Shown in pieces: positions 24,758-33,882 of a stretch of DNA of 64,000 bases. This stretch comes from an uncultured Eubacteriales bacterium. GTDB taxonomy: Bacteria; Bacillota; Clostridia; Oscillospirales; Acutalibacteraceae. Both the position numbers and the translations under genes were made by a program. The first letter of the stretch is position 1; every line of letters starts with the position of its first letter. Where the stretch lies: positions 1-64,000 of the forward strand of contig CAKSSJ010000009.1 in assembly GCA_934488615.1 (NCBI GenBank). Reading direction: 5' to 3'. The notes below the pieces were generated by a model. That model worked only from the letters and a program-made list of their open reading frames with translations. It was not told the origin of the DNA and made no database searches.

Positions 24758-25999
24758 TTAATCTCTTCTCAAAGCCTCTATCGGCGTCATCTGCGCCGCA
24801 CGCTTTGCAGGATAAATTCCAAAGAAAATTCCTATTGCGCTGGAGAAACCGACAGCAATAAGAACCGTTGAGAATTTGACGGTTATCGGTATGTTGATAT
24901 AAGCCGCCACCGCCCACGCGCCGCCGACGCCGAGCACAAAGCCGATCGCGCCGCCGAGCAGGCAAAGTATCACGGACTCTGTCAGGAACTGGAGCATAAT
25001 TGTTGACGTCTTGGCTCCGAGCGCCTTTCTGATGCCGATTTCCCTTGTTCGCTCAGTTACCGAAACAAGCATGATGTTCATAACGCCTATTCCGCCGACG
25101 AGAAGCGATATCGCGCTGACCGCGGCAATGAACGTCGTGAAGATGCTGATAACGGAATCAAGCAGATCAATGTATGTTGCCATTATGTTGAGCGTATACA
25201 CCGAATCGTCAAAGCTTCCGTGCCTTGTTTTTATGAGGTTGAGCGCCGATTCGCCTGTGTTGTCAAGGTCAGCTCCGTCGCTCGCCATGAAATATATCTG
25301 AGTATACCTGTTCACCCTGTCGTTCAGCTCGCCGTTGAGCGAGGCAGGAATTGCAATCATGCCCATGCTCATCGAATTTGATGAATACGACGACATCATG
25401 CTCTCCATCTGATCCTGCGATATCATGGAATTTTCCGTCATATCCACAACGCCGATAATCTTAAGCGAAACGGTCGTGTTGTTTATCGTGTAATTTATCG
25501 TCTCTCCGACGCAGTTTTCCTTGCCGAAAATCTCCTTCGCCGTCATGGTGCTGATGATGCAGACGTTGCGCTTCTGGTCATACTCGTCCTTTGTCCATGA
25601 GCGCCCGTATTTTGTCGTCATCTGATTGATGAAAAGCAGATCCTCGTTGCCTGCGATCGTGAAAACGAAGCCGTCATATTTGCCTGCCTGAGCCTGACCG
25701 AAGGAAAATTCATAGGGCGAGCAATAGCTGACCGTGCCGAGCTTTTTGATTGAAGCAATGTCCTCCTCGGAAATATACTCGGACTGGTTTGCGGTGTTCA
25801 CATTGACGGCGATCTGAATCGCGTTTGAGCCCATGTCCTCGATCATGCCGACAATGTAATCGCGTCCGCCGTTGCCGATAGTTATAATCGCAATGACCGA
25901 AGCAACGCCGATTATAATACCGAGCATCGTCAGAAGAGAACGCATCATATTCGTTTTTATGCTGAAAATTGCAATGCGTATGTTTTCTCTGATATCCAC
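24758..25999 (-). CDS. MacB-like ABC transporter permease
   Basis: The product has 413 residues: a first membrane helix (residues about 20-42), a large extracellular MacB periplasmic-core-like domain, and three C-terminal helices of the FtsX type (SLLVGGIGVMNIMLVSVTER is the family's hallmark). Such permeases move peptides, drugs or lipids outward with a cytoplasmic ATPase. It starts with GTG, preceded by GGAGG at 7 nt. The membrane-fusion protein gene ends 12 nt upstream. No ATPase gene is present on either side in this window, which is unusual. Confidence 0.9.
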   Translation of the reverse strand: MDIRENIRIAIFSIKTNMMRSLLTMLGIIIGVASVIAIITIGNGGRDYIVGMIEDMGSNAIQIAVNVNTANQSEYISEEDIASIKKLGTVSYCSPYEFSFGQAQAGKYDGFVFTIAGNEDLLFINQMTTKYGRSWTKDEYDQKRNVCIISTMTAKEIFGKENCVGETINYTINNTTVSLKIIGVVDMTENSMISQDQMESMMSSYSSNSMSMGMIAIPASLNGELNDRVNRYTQIYFMASDGADLDNTGESALNLIKTRHGSFDDSVYTLNIMATYIDLLDSVISIFTTFIAAVSAISLLVGGIGVMNIMLVSVTERTREIGIRKALGAKTSTIMLQFLTESVILCLLGGAIGFVLGVGGAWAVAAYINIPITVKFSTVLIAVGFSSAIGIFFGIYPAKRAAQMTPIEALRRD

Positions 26000-26011
26000 A
26001 GCAGTCCTCCG

Positions 26012-27601
26012 TTACTTCAGCTTGACCTTAACTCCGTCCTCAAGTCCGCTTGTGTTCTTGATAAGAACATCACCCTCGCTGATGCCCGAAAGCACCTGAT
26101 AATAGGTATCGTTCGATATTCCGAGAGTAACCTTGGTCTTTACGGCTGTTGATTTTTCCTGATTATATACATAAACATATACGTCCGAGCCGTCTATAAT
26201 TATCGCTTCAACGGGAACAACAAGCGCATTTTCCTGCGTATCCGTGACGATTGAAACGTCAACGTCGGTGCCGACGATGAACGACTTGTCGCCGTCCTCT
26301 ATCGTGACCTGCGCGGGGATCGTGCTCGAGCTATTTCCGCCGGACATGATCGAATTGATGTCAATTGAACCGCCTGTGGAGGTTGCAACTGCGCCGACAT
26401 ACGACACCTTGCCCTCATGCTCCTCATTGTTTGCGGACTTTACAATAACGTCCTGGTTGAGGCTGACGTCAAGAACATCATATTTGCTCAGCGAAATATC
26501 GGCAACAAGCGGATAGTTGAGAACCTTGATACCCACCTTTTCGGAGCCGAAAAATGCGCTGACCATCTTCGAAACATCAAGACCCGAGGAAATCGAGGAA
26601 ATGATCGAGCTTATGTCGATATCCTTGCCGTCAACGGCGGTCTGAACCTCAACCGTTTCGCCGACGGTAATATTGACCTCGCTGACAAGTCCCTTTTCCT
26701 CTGCGATCCAGCCCTTTTTCATCTCATTGGTCTGAGCAAGAGCCTTCTGATATTCCGACTGTGCGTTTTCATAAACTGTTTTGTAAAGCGATGTGTAGGT
26801 GTCGTTCGACTGAAGCTCAAGCGTTGCGAGCTGAGCCTTGAGAGAAACGAGCGACATTTCGGCATTGATAAGCGCGCTTGAACCGCCGCTCATCTGAGCC
26901 AGAGCACCCATGTCAAAGGAACCTGAGCCGCCCGCGATCGTTCCGAGATTATCGAGCAGACCCGAGATATCCGAGGTGCTTGAGCCTGCCGAAAGGAGCG
27001 ATGTGAGCACCTTTCTCGCTGTTGCTTCGTCATATTCAACGCCGAAGCGCTTTGCGATCTTTATAAATCTCTTTACAAGGTCGTCCGAGACCTTAACTCC
27101 CGATGAGCTGCTGCTTGATGAAGGCTTGGTCGCTGAGGTGTTCGACTTAGACTTAAGCTCCTCTATCTGAGCCTCAAGATCAGCAATCTGCTTCTTCGTG
27201 GAGGATATCTTCTTGCTTGCCGAAGAGGACTCGTTTTTCGCCTTGTTATATGCCGCGAGCGCCTTCTGATAGTTGTTTTCCTTTTCCGTAAGGGCGGTTT
27301 CAAGCGAGGAAACGTCAAATGTTGCAAGCACATCGCCTGCCTTGACCGTGTCGCCGACCTTGACGTTGACCGTCTTTACCTTGACCTTGTCGATCAGTGT
27401 AAACGACTTTTCGGAAGCCGTTGAAACAGTTCCCGTTGTGTCAAGCGTTTCATTGATCGTCTGCTTGGTTGCCTGAACCGTGCTGACTGCGAGCTTTTCC
27501 TCGGGCTTAAAAATCATATAAGCGACAACGGACAGCACAACAACCGCCAAAACCGAACAGAGAATAATTATTTTTTTGTTATTCTTCTTTTTCTTCTGCA
27601 T
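26012..27601 (-). CDS. Membrane-fusion (HlyD/MacA-like) protein
   Basis: The product has 529 residues. A single N-terminal anchor (IIILCSVLAVVVLSVVAYMI) is followed by a lipoyl/barrel-sandwich half (VNVKVGDTVKAGDVLATFD), a long coiled-coil region with a Ser-rich insert (about residues 100-290), the second lipoyl half (LVSEVNITVGETVEVQ) and beta-barrel domains. It would couple to the downstream MacB-like permease at the outer face of the membrane. AGGGG lies 7 nt before the ATG. Confidence 0.9.
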   Translation of the reverse strand: MQKKKKNNKKIIILCSVLAVVVLSVVAYMIFKPEEKLAVSTVQATKQTINETLDTTGTVSTASEKSFTLIDKVKVKTVNVKVGDTVKAGDVLATFDVSSLETALTEKENNYQKALAAYNKAKNESSSASKKISSTKKQIADLEAQIEELKSKSNTSATKPSSSSSSSGVKVSDDLVKRFIKIAKRFGVEYDEATARKVLTSLLSAGSSTSDISGLLDNLGTIAGGSGSFDMGALAQMSGGSSALINAEMSLVSLKAQLATLELQSNDTYTSLYKTVYENAQSEYQKALAQTNEMKKGWIAEEKGLVSEVNITVGETVEVQTAVDGKDIDISSIISSISSGLDVSKMVSAFFGSEKVGIKVLNYPLVADISLSKYDVLDVSLNQDVIVKSANNEEHEGKVSYVGAVATSTGGSIDINSIMSGGNSSSTIPAQVTIEDGDKSFIVGTDVDVSIVTDTQENALVVPVEAIIIDGSDVYVYVYNQEKSTAVKTKVTLGISNDTYYQVLSGISEGDVLIKNTSGLEDGVKVKLK

Positions 27602-27628
27602 AAACGCACCCCTTAGTTTTATATCTAT

Positions 27629-27657
27629 ATAATAACATTATTTTTTCGGGAGCACAA
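27629..27657 (-). promoter_or_regulatory. Promoter of the MacA/MacB-like operon
   Basis: TTGTGC, 17-nt spacer, TATTAT on the minus strand. It overlaps the ribosome site of the divergent lipoprotein gene, whose ATG starts 3 nt beyond the -35 box. Confidence 0.6.
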
Positions 27658-27659
27658 CA

Positions 27660-28202
27660 ATGAAATCCCTCAAAATATTATTTTCCGTACTGATTATAAT
27701 TTCGCTGACCGCCTGTGTGGGTCAGAAGCAAATGAATATTGACGAGCTGCTGAAGCAATACAACAGCGTCTCGGGAAGTGAAATAAAAAGCGAAATGTTT
27801 ACCTTTTCAAAATCCGACGGAATGTTTGTCGGCAAACATATCGAAAACGGTGTTCTTCTCTGCCTCTATGCCGCGGAGGACGGCGAAATCATTCAATGCA
27901 CCGTAACGGCGAAAAAAGCCGATAACCGCGCATTTGAAAAAACGTGTATCGAGCTTATTGAAGCGTTCGCAGGACTTTCCGCCGAAAAAAGCGCGGAGCT
28001 TTTTAAATCCACGGGAACATCGGGCAAGTTCCGACTGACCGTCAATGATTATGATGTAGGCAAAACGATGATTCTTTATAAAATCGGCAACGGGCTGAAT
28101 ACCAACGACCTGCCGACACTGAAACGCGAGGTTAAAGAGGAGGATATCGCCCGTCCGACGCTCTCGGAAAGCGATACTACTACCAATATTATTAGACAAT
28201 AA
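27660..28202 (+). CDS. Hypothetical lipoprotein, 180 residues
   Basis: A lipoprotein signal with lipobox SLTAC ends at Cys19. The rest is soluble and charged, without a domain I recognise (a possible GKFRLTVNDYDVGK strand pair). GGGAG lies 7 nt before the ATG. It is divergent to the MacA-like gene. A -10-like TATAAT lies at 27628-27633. Confidence 0.75.
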   Translation: MKSLKILFSVLIIISLTACVGQKQMNIDELLKQYNSVSGSEIKSEMFTFSKSDGMFVGKHIENGVLLCLYAAEDGEIIQCTVTAKKADNRAFEKTCIELIEAFAGLSAEKSAELFKSTGTSGKFRLTVNDYDVGKTMILYKIGNGLNTNDLPTLKREVKEEDIARPTLSESDTTTNIIRQ

Positions 28203-28252
28203 AATTACTGCGTACAGATTAAATAATTGTTAAAAAACGGTTAATAAAGCAA

Positions 28253-28279
28253 AAAGGTGACGGAAAATCCATCACCTTT
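28253..28279 (-). terminator. Terminator after the 162-residue secreted protein gene
   Basis: AAAGGTGA (28253-28260) pairs with TCACCTTT (28272-28279); a T-run follows on the minus strand. Confidence 0.75.
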
Positions 28280-28300
28280 AAACTGCATTTTAATGAAGAA

Positions 28301-28789
28301 TCAGCCAACGAAGCCGCATGCGGGAACGTCCGGTTCAGGCTCTGTCGGAGCTTCCGGCTCTGTTGTTGTCTCATTTTCAGGCTTGTAGTAAAGCTCAAGA
28401 GCCTTGTTAGCAATAATGCTGTTTGAAATAGCATTATTAAGAGCTTCTACGTCAACGCCGGCATCTGTAAGGAATGCATCAGCGATATCACGAAGTGCGC
28501 CCGGATCCTTAATTTCATCGGAACCGATGCCCTTATCGTTGATGTACTTCTCAAGAGTAGCGAGGAGATTAGCAACATCTTCTTTTGCAGCGCCTGTCTT
28601 AACAGCGTCAACGATATCGTTCGCGATTTCTTCAGCCTTTGCGTCGTTCTGGAGAGCATTAACTGCACCTTCAATAGTGGAGGTTGTTGTCTCGGGAACG
28701 TCCTCAGCTGCGTCGTTTTCAGCACGAACAGAGAAAGCAACGGTTGCGCAAACAGCGGCTACCATAAGAATTGCCAAGAACTTTTTCAT
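28301..28789 (-). CDS. Secreted acidic protein with a Pro/Glu/Thr tail
   Basis: The product has 162 residues. A signal peptide (ending FSVRA) is followed by a mostly helical acidic region and a C-terminal tail rich in Thr, Glu and Pro (ETTTEPEAPTEPEPDVP) ending CGFVG. No known domain is recognised. AAAGGATG lies 9 nt before the ATG and a consensus promoter is close, so it is expected to be well expressed. Confidence 0.75.
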   Translation of the reverse strand: MKKFLAILMVAAVCATVAFSVRAENDAAEDVPETTTSTIEGAVNALQNDAKAEEIANDIVDAVKTGAAKEDVANLLATLEKYINDKGIGSDEIKDPGALRDIADAFLTDAGVDVEALNNAISNSIIANKALELYYKPENETTTEPEAPTEPEPDVPACGFVG

Positions 28790-28826
28790 ACGAACTCATC
28801 CTTTCATGATATTTATTAACATGGGT

Positions 28827-28855
28827 ATTGTAACCCATATCAACGCAAAAGTCAA
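28827..28855 (-). promoter_or_regulatory. Promoter with an overlapping palindrome
   Basis: TTGACT, 17-nt spacer, TACAAT on the minus strand. ATGGGT-N6-ACCCAT at 28821-28838 is centred on the -10 box and could be an operator. Confidence 0.7.
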
Positions 28856-28885
28856 GTGATTTCAGGAAAATAAAGTAATTGTTTT

Positions 28886-29887
28886 TTACGAATGTGCCTT
28901 ACTGTAATCATAATTTTTCCAGCAGATCGTAACAATCTTTCCGCTGACGGAATATCTCTCGTAGTTGTGGTAGGAATTGATCGTTCCCTCCTTGAAGCCC
29001 TCCTCCTCGAGCGCGTCAAGGAAAAGATTCATCATCTTATCGGTCGGGAAATCAATAGTCGCCATCATAACAAGAGTGGTCTGATCGCGGTGCTTTTCAA
29101 GCACGCCCGTCTCAAAATCTGCCGCCCACCAGCAATTTCTCTTGCTGTAGTTGATCTTCTGAACGGGAGTTGCGTCCGTTGACTTCTCATACTGCCAAAG
29201 CTTCATCGAAACCTCCATTGCGTCCTCGTCCGCAACGCTTTTGTAAAGAAGGTTGTTCGGACCGAGAGTATCAAGAAGCGACTGGTTGTGGTCCCTGTAA
29301 TAGAAGCCTACCTCGCAGCCGACCGTAGCCATGGCATATTCACCCTTCCAAAGCTCAATAAGCCAATCCTTATCGTTATAAGTAAAATAAACTCTGATGG
29401 TCGAAAGGTAGAAATTAACGAACTTTGAGCCCCAGTCGTAAGCGCCGTTAAAGCCGAACTTTCTCTGCGGAGCAAGAGCATTGTAAACCGCTTTCGGAGT
29501 GGCTGTTGTCGCTTCGGTCGTGGTTTTCTTCGTTGTGGTAGTGGTTCTCTTGGTTGTCGTCTGTCTGTTGGTTGAAGCGCTCGGAGTTGTATTGCTCGGG
29601 GTCAAGCTGCTTGCCGTGTACTTGTTGCCCGACTGGTTCGGATTATAAACCACCGAATGACCGTTGTTGTCAACAATGAACGACTGACCGTTCTCGCCGA
29701 CAACGATCTGCGTCGGTCCCTCCAGAATATCAGTGCCCTGTCCGATCTGAATTTCATCGGAGCCGTTGGCAGACTTCTTCTGCGTGATCTTCTTAACCGT
29801 ACCGCAGCCCGTCATGACGAAGCTGAAAACTATAATAAATGAACAAAGCAAAGCTATGTAGCGTGTCTTTGAGTATTCCTTTTTCAT
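28886..29887 (-). CDS. Hypothetical lipoprotein with a Thr-rich linker
   Basis: The ATG at 29887 gives 333 residues; GGAG lies 10 nt upstream. A lipobox (FVMTGC) marks lipid anchoring. A Thr-rich linker (about residues 100-130, TTTTKKTTTEATTAT) separates the N-terminal part from a C-terminal domain of about 200 residues with Trp and Tyr (FGFNGAYDWGSKFVNFYLST), whose fold I do not recognise. The C-terminal domain is probably extracellular. It is transcribed from its own promoter and is followed by the recN-side terminator region. Confidence 0.75.
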   Translation of the reverse strand: MKKEYSKTRYIALLCSFIIVFSFVMTGCGTVKKITQKKSANGSDEIQIGQGTDILEGPTQIVVGENGQSFIVDNNGHSVVYNPNQSGNKYTASSLTPSNTTPSASTNRQTTTKRTTTTTKKTTTEATTATPKAVYNALAPQRKFGFNGAYDWGSKFVNFYLSTIRVYFTYNDKDWLIELWKGEYAMATVGCEVGFYYRDHNQSLLDTLGPNNLLYKSVADEDAMEVSMKLWQYEKSTDATPVQKINYSKRNCWWAADFETGVLEKHRDQTTLVMMATIDFPTDKMMNLFLDALEEEGFKEGTINSYHNYERYSVSGKIVTICWKNYDYSKAHS

Positions 29888-29916
29888 TTTACACAATCTC
29901 CATTATATTTTTTATC

Positions 29917-29945
29917 ATTGTATCATAGATTCAAAAAAAATACAA
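29917..29945 (-). promoter_or_regulatory. Promoter of the Thr-rich lipoprotein
   Basis: TTGTAT, 17-nt spacer, TACAAT on the minus strand. A second TATAAT closer to the gene has no suitably spaced -35 box. Confidence 0.55.
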
Positions 29946-30001
29946 TACCCAAATTTTTTCTCAAATATATACAAATATACCATATGTACAAACTTTTGCA
30001 C

Positions 30002-30034
30002 AAAAGGACCGCCGTATTTAGTGGCAGTCCTTTT
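30002..30034 (-). terminator. Terminator after recN
   Basis: AAAAGGAC (30002-30009) pairs with GTCCTTTT (30027-30034), extended by GCC/GGC pairing inside. It lies 3 nt past the recN stop and would end the long housekeeping transcript. Confidence 0.8.
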
Positions 30035-30036
30035 AT

Positions 30037-31698
30037 TTACAAGTTGTCCGCATTTCTGAGCATTTCTCTTGCGCTCTCAAGCTGGAGCTTCGTTATCTCC
30101 ATGCCGCCCATGATTCGTGCGATTTCCGCAACACGTTCTTCTTCGATGAGCGACTTAATATTTGTATATGTCTTTCCGTCGGAAACGGACTTGCTGATAT
30201 AAAGGTGAACGTCGCCCTGCGCCGCGATCTGTGCAAGATGCGTAACACAGATTACCTGTCTGCCCTTTGACGCGCTTCTGAGCTTCATGGCGATCTTCTG
30301 AGCCGCTCTGCCGCTGACACCCGTATCAATTTCATCAAATATCATCGTGTCAACGCCGTCTGTCTCGGCAAGCACATTCTTAATTGCAAGCATGATTCTT
30401 GAAAGCTCGCCGCCCGAAGCAATTTTTGCAAGCGGCTTCGGCTCCTCGCCGACATTGGCTGAAATGAGGAATTCAAGCTCGTCCTTTCCGTTCTCGGTCA
30501 GTCCGACATCATCGCATTTTATGACAAAGCGCACATTCGGCATGTCAAGGAATTCAAGCTCGGAGCATATTGCATTGCTGAGCTTTTTACCTGCCGTCTT
30601 TCTCGATTCGGTCAGCCTTTGAGCCGCCGATTCCGCCTCAGTGAGAGTTTCCCGTTCCTGCTTTTGAAGCTCCTTTACCTTTTCCTCCGAGAAGGCTATG
30701 TTGTCAAGCTCCTCCCTTGCTTTTTCAAGATACTCGAGCATTTCCTCCTCGGTGTTGCCGTATTTCTTTGAAAGGCGATAAAGAAGATCCAGCCTTTCGT
30801 CGATATCCTCAAGCTCGGACGGGTCAAAATCGACCTCTGACATTGCGTCACGCACCGTTTCGGCAATGTCCTCAAGCTCATATCTGATATCCGTTATCTT
30901 CTCCGACGCTTCGCCGAGCGTTTCCATATAAGCGCTCGCGTCCGATATCTCCGATTCAGCGTCGGTTATCATGTCGATTCCTGCCCCGTCCGCTTTCAGA
31001 GCTTCGTAGGCAATATTCAGGCTTTCGATAACCTTCTGCGAATTATTGATAAGCGATTTTCTCGCCTTCAGCTCGTCACGCTCACCGACGGTTATTTCCG
31101 CCTTTTCAAGCTCGTCGATCTGATAGGTCAGAAAATCAATTTTCTGCGACTTGGAGCTTTCATCGGTCGTCAGCTTTTTGAGCTTGCTCCTTATCTCGCA
31201 AAGTCTGCCGTATTTCCCGCGGTAATCGGCAATGATGTCCGCATTGCCCGCAAAGCTGTCAACAAATCCGCAGTGCTTTTCGGGCGAGAGAAGCGACTGA
31301 TTGTCGTGCTGACCGTGAATGTCGATCAGCTCGCCGCCGATCTCACGAAGCATTGAAACCGTGACAGGCGCACCGTTGAGACGGCAGATATTCTTGCCCT
31401 CGCGGCTGAGCGTTCTGTTGATTATCAGCACTCCGTCCTCGCAGTCGATTCCGTTCTCGTCAAGGAATTCACGAACCCTTGCATTGACGTCCTCAAACAC
31501 GGCGTAAACCTTAGCGCTCTGTGCCCCCGTTCTGATGATATCACGGGAGGTTCGCTCGCCGAGAATTGCATTTATCGAGTCGATAACAATTGATTTACCG
31601 GCGCCCGTTTCGCCCGTCAGGACATTGAGTCCGCAGCCGAATTCAATGGCGGCGCTTTCGATTATCGCAACATTTTCAATTTTCAGGCTTGTAAGCAT
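30037..31698 (-). CDS. recN: DNA repair protein RecN
   Basis: RecN is an SMC-like ATPase that acts at double-strand breaks. The product has 553 residues, the usual size. Walker A is LTGETGAGKSIVID near the N-terminus; a long coiled coil fills the middle; the C-terminal head has the ABC signature (ASGGELSRIMLA) and Walker B (MIFDEIDTGVSG). It is the last gene of the nusB-to-recN cluster, following argR by 29 nt, an arrangement common in Clostridia. Confidence 0.97.
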   Translation of the reverse strand: MLTSLKIENVAIIESAAIEFGCGLNVLTGETGAGKSIVIDSINAILGERTSRDIIRTGAQSAKVYAVFEDVNARVREFLDENGIDCEDGVLIINRTLSREGKNICRLNGAPVTVSMLREIGGELIDIHGQHDNQSLLSPEKHCGFVDSFAGNADIIADYRGKYGRLCEIRSKLKKLTTDESSKSQKIDFLTYQIDELEKAEITVGERDELKARKSLINNSQKVIESLNIAYEALKADGAGIDMITDAESEISDASAYMETLGEASEKITDIRYELEDIAETVRDAMSEVDFDPSELEDIDERLDLLYRLSKKYGNTEEEMLEYLEKAREELDNIAFSEEKVKELQKQERETLTEAESAAQRLTESRKTAGKKLSNAICSELEFLDMPNVRFVIKCDDVGLTENGKDELEFLISANVGEEPKPLAKIASGGELSRIMLAIKNVLAETDGVDTMIFDEIDTGVSGRAAQKIAMKLRSASKGRQVICVTHLAQIAAQGDVHLYISKSVSDGKTYTNIKSLIEEERVAEIARIMGGMEITKLQLESAREMLRNADNL

Positions 31699-31727
31699 AT
31701 GATCACATCCGAAAAAATGTCAGTCTG

Positions 31728-32195
31728 TCATGCTCCGTGGGAAACGGATTTGATGATTCTGTCAATTGATTCCTTAAGCTCGTGTGCGGAGGCCTCTGTC
31801 CTGCAAAGCGCAAAAATCGTGTCGTCACCCGCGATAGTACCGACAAGACCCTCCCACTCCATGTTGTCGAAGGCGGCGCAGGCGGCATTTGCCATACCCT
31901 CATGGCATCTGATTACCGTAGTGTTGCCCGCATAGTCCGAGGAAATGACAGAATGAGAGAAAATAGTGTTATACTTTGAAAGATATTCGTCAGTCTCGCT
32001 CTTGCCCTCAACATAGCGGTAAACGCCGTTCTTGTCCATCTGCTTGACAAGTCTCAGCTCCTTAATATCGCGTGAAACGGTTGCCTGGGTCGAGCTGAAA
32101 CCGTTCTCCTCAAGCTTTTCAAGCATTTCCTCCTGCGTACCGATCGCATACATCTCGATAAGCTTGAGAATCATACTGTGTCTTTTCTTTTTCAT
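31728..32195 (-). CDS. argR: Arginine repressor ArgR
   Basis: The product has 155 residues. The N-terminal winged helix contains FSSTQATVSRDIKELRL, the family's DNA-reading region. The C-terminal domain (GLVGTIAGDDTIFALCRT) binds arginine and forms hexamers. AAAGGAGAT lies upstream of the ATG. It is embedded between nadK and recN, as in many Firmicutes. Confidence 0.96.
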   Translation of the reverse strand: MKKKRHSMILKLIEMYAIGTQEEMLEKLEENGFSSTQATVSRDIKELRLVKQMDKNGVYRYVEGKSETDEYLSKYNTIFSHSVISSDYAGNTTVIRCHEGMANAACAAFDNMEWEGLVGTIAGDDTIFALCRTEASAHELKESIDRIIKSVSHGA

Positions 32196-32211
32196 GGCTT
32201 TTTATCTCCTT

Positions 32212-33054
32212 TTACAGCCTTCTCTGTTCAAGCTTGCTGTTAAGTATTTCAAGAAACGTCTCGTTCTTTATTCTTATGAATTCGCTGAACATTTCCGCCT
32301 TTGTGATTCTGACGGAGCAATTCTCCTCAATCGGGATAGCGTCCTCACCGTCGCAGGAAAGTCCGATCTCAATATCGCCCTTGCCGTGAAGAACAAATTC
32401 CGAATCGGGCTTGAAAATCAGCGCACGGGAGAAAAGCGAATGGGTGCATATCGGCGTGAGTAAAATGCTTTCGATCTGCGGATCGACTACAGGTCCGCCC
32501 GCGGAAAGATTGTAGGCGGTCGAGCCTGTCGGCGTGGAAAAAATAATTCCGTCAGCCGTGTATTTGTTGAGGAACTTGCCGTTATGCTCAACGATAAAGT
32601 CGTCCATTTTTATCTGAAAGCCCCTTGCGATCACCGCGTCGTTTACACAGTGGTGAACGCTGAGCACCTCTCCGCTCGGTGAAAGTATTTCCGCTCTGAG
32701 CATCATTCTGCGGTCAAGCTCGTATTTTCCGCTCTTGAGGTTTGAGAGCATGTTCAGCTCAGACGGCTCAAGACCTGCCATAAAGGCAATTCGTCCCGCG
32801 TTTATTCCGAGCGTCGGCTTGCCGAATTTTGCGGCATGGATTATCGTTCCGTCGCCGCCGACCGCTATCACGATATCGCAGGTTTGGATCATTTCGTCAA
32901 CCGTGCTGAACTCGGCTTTTGTGCCCTTGAATTTATCTTTATAATCGCGCTTTATGCAGTAACTCATGCCGTGCTTTTCCAGCTCGGCACAAACGTCGAG
33001 CGACACCTGCAAAGCGTTTTTTCTCGTCAAATTGGGAAGTAATGCGATTTTCAT
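32212..33054 (-). CDS. nadK: NAD kinase
   Basis: Makes NADP+ from NAD+ and ATP. The product has 280 residues. The signature GGDGTIIHAAKFG and the NAD-binding NAGRIAFMAGLE and TGSTAYNLSAGGPVV segments are present. The start has AGGGG 7 nt upstream. It is in the housekeeping operon, 14 nt after tlyA. Confidence 0.95.
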   Translation of the reverse strand: MKIALLPNLTRKNALQVSLDVCAELEKHGMSYCIKRDYKDKFKGTKAEFSTVDEMIQTCDIVIAVGGDGTIIHAAKFGKPTLGINAGRIAFMAGLEPSELNMLSNLKSGKYELDRRMMLRAEILSPSGEVLSVHHCVNDAVIARGFQIKMDDFIVEHNGKFLNKYTADGIIFSTPTGSTAYNLSAGGPVVDPQIESILLTPICTHSLFSRALIFKPDSEFVLHGKGDIEIGLSCDGEDAIPIEENCSVRITKAEMFSEFIRIKNETFLEILNSKLEQRRL

Positions 33055-33068
33055 ACTGTTCCCCTGCC

Positions 33069-33878
33069 TTATTTATCAAGCTCGCCGTGTGAGAGCTTCA
33101 CAAGCTCCTCAGGCACAATATCGCACAGCTTTTGCGCGTTCTCGCTCTTTTGAATGTGCATGAGATATTCGATGTTGCCCTCAGGTCCCTTGATAGGTGA
33201 AAAATCAAGATTCTTTACGTCAAATCCGCTTTCGAGCGCAAAATTGACTATATTCTCAACTACCTCAACATGAACCTGCGGATCGCGGACAACGCCCTTT
33301 TTGCCTATCTTTTCCCTGCCTGCTTCAAACTGCGGCTTTATAAGACACACAGCCTGTCCGTCGCTTTTAAGAAGCTCACGCAGAACGGGAAGAATAATTT
33401 TCAGCGAGATGAAAGAAACATCAACGCTCGCAAAGTCGATATCCTCAGGAATCTGCTCATGCGTAACATATCTGAAATTCGTGCGCTCCATGTTGACCAC
33501 ACGCTCGTCCGTTCTCAGCTTCCATGCGAGCTGACCGTAGCCGACGTCGATCGAATATACCTTGCTTGCGCCGTGGGTGAGCATGCAGTCCGTAAAGCCG
33601 CCCGTCGATGCGCCTATATCCATACATATGCATCCGCCGAGGTCAATATCAAATTTTTCCGCCGCCTTTTGCAGCTTGAGCCCTCCCCTGCTGACAAAAG
33701 GATTGCGGCTGCCCCTGACTTCAATCTCATCATCGGGCTTCACCGAAGCGCCAGCTTTCAGCTCCTTTTGACCGTTGAGGTAAACCTGCCCCGCCATAAT
33801 CAGCGCCTTGGCTTTCTCCCTCGATTCGGCAAGTCCGCGCTGAGTGAGCGCTATATCAAGTCTTATTTTATCCGACAA
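33069..33878 (-). CDS. tlyA: TlyA-family rRNA methyltransferase (S4 plus FtsJ domains)
   Basis: The product has 269 residues. An N-terminal S4 RNA-binding domain (IRLDIALTQRGLAESREKAK) is followed by a FtsJ-like SAM domain (MDIGASTGGFTDCMLTHGA and VSFISLKIILPVL). The family 2'-O-methylates rRNA; in annotation it is often called hemolysin A. The start is TTG at 33878, with GAGGTG 7 nt upstream inside the end of dxs, so translation is coupled to dxs. Confidence 0.93.
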   Translation of the reverse strand: MSDKIRLDIALTQRGLAESREKAKALIMAGQVYLNGQKELKAGASVKPDDEIEVRGSRNPFVSRGGLKLQKAAEKFDIDLGGCICMDIGASTGGFTDCMLTHGASKVYSIDVGYGQLAWKLRTDERVVNMERTNFRYVTHEQIPEDIDFASVDVSFISLKIILPVLRELLKSDGQAVCLIKPQFEAGREKIGKKGVVRDPQVHVEVVENIVNFALESGFDVKNLDFSPIKGPEGNIEYLMHIQKSENAQKLCDIVPEELVKLSHGELDK

Positions 33879-33882
33879 TATT

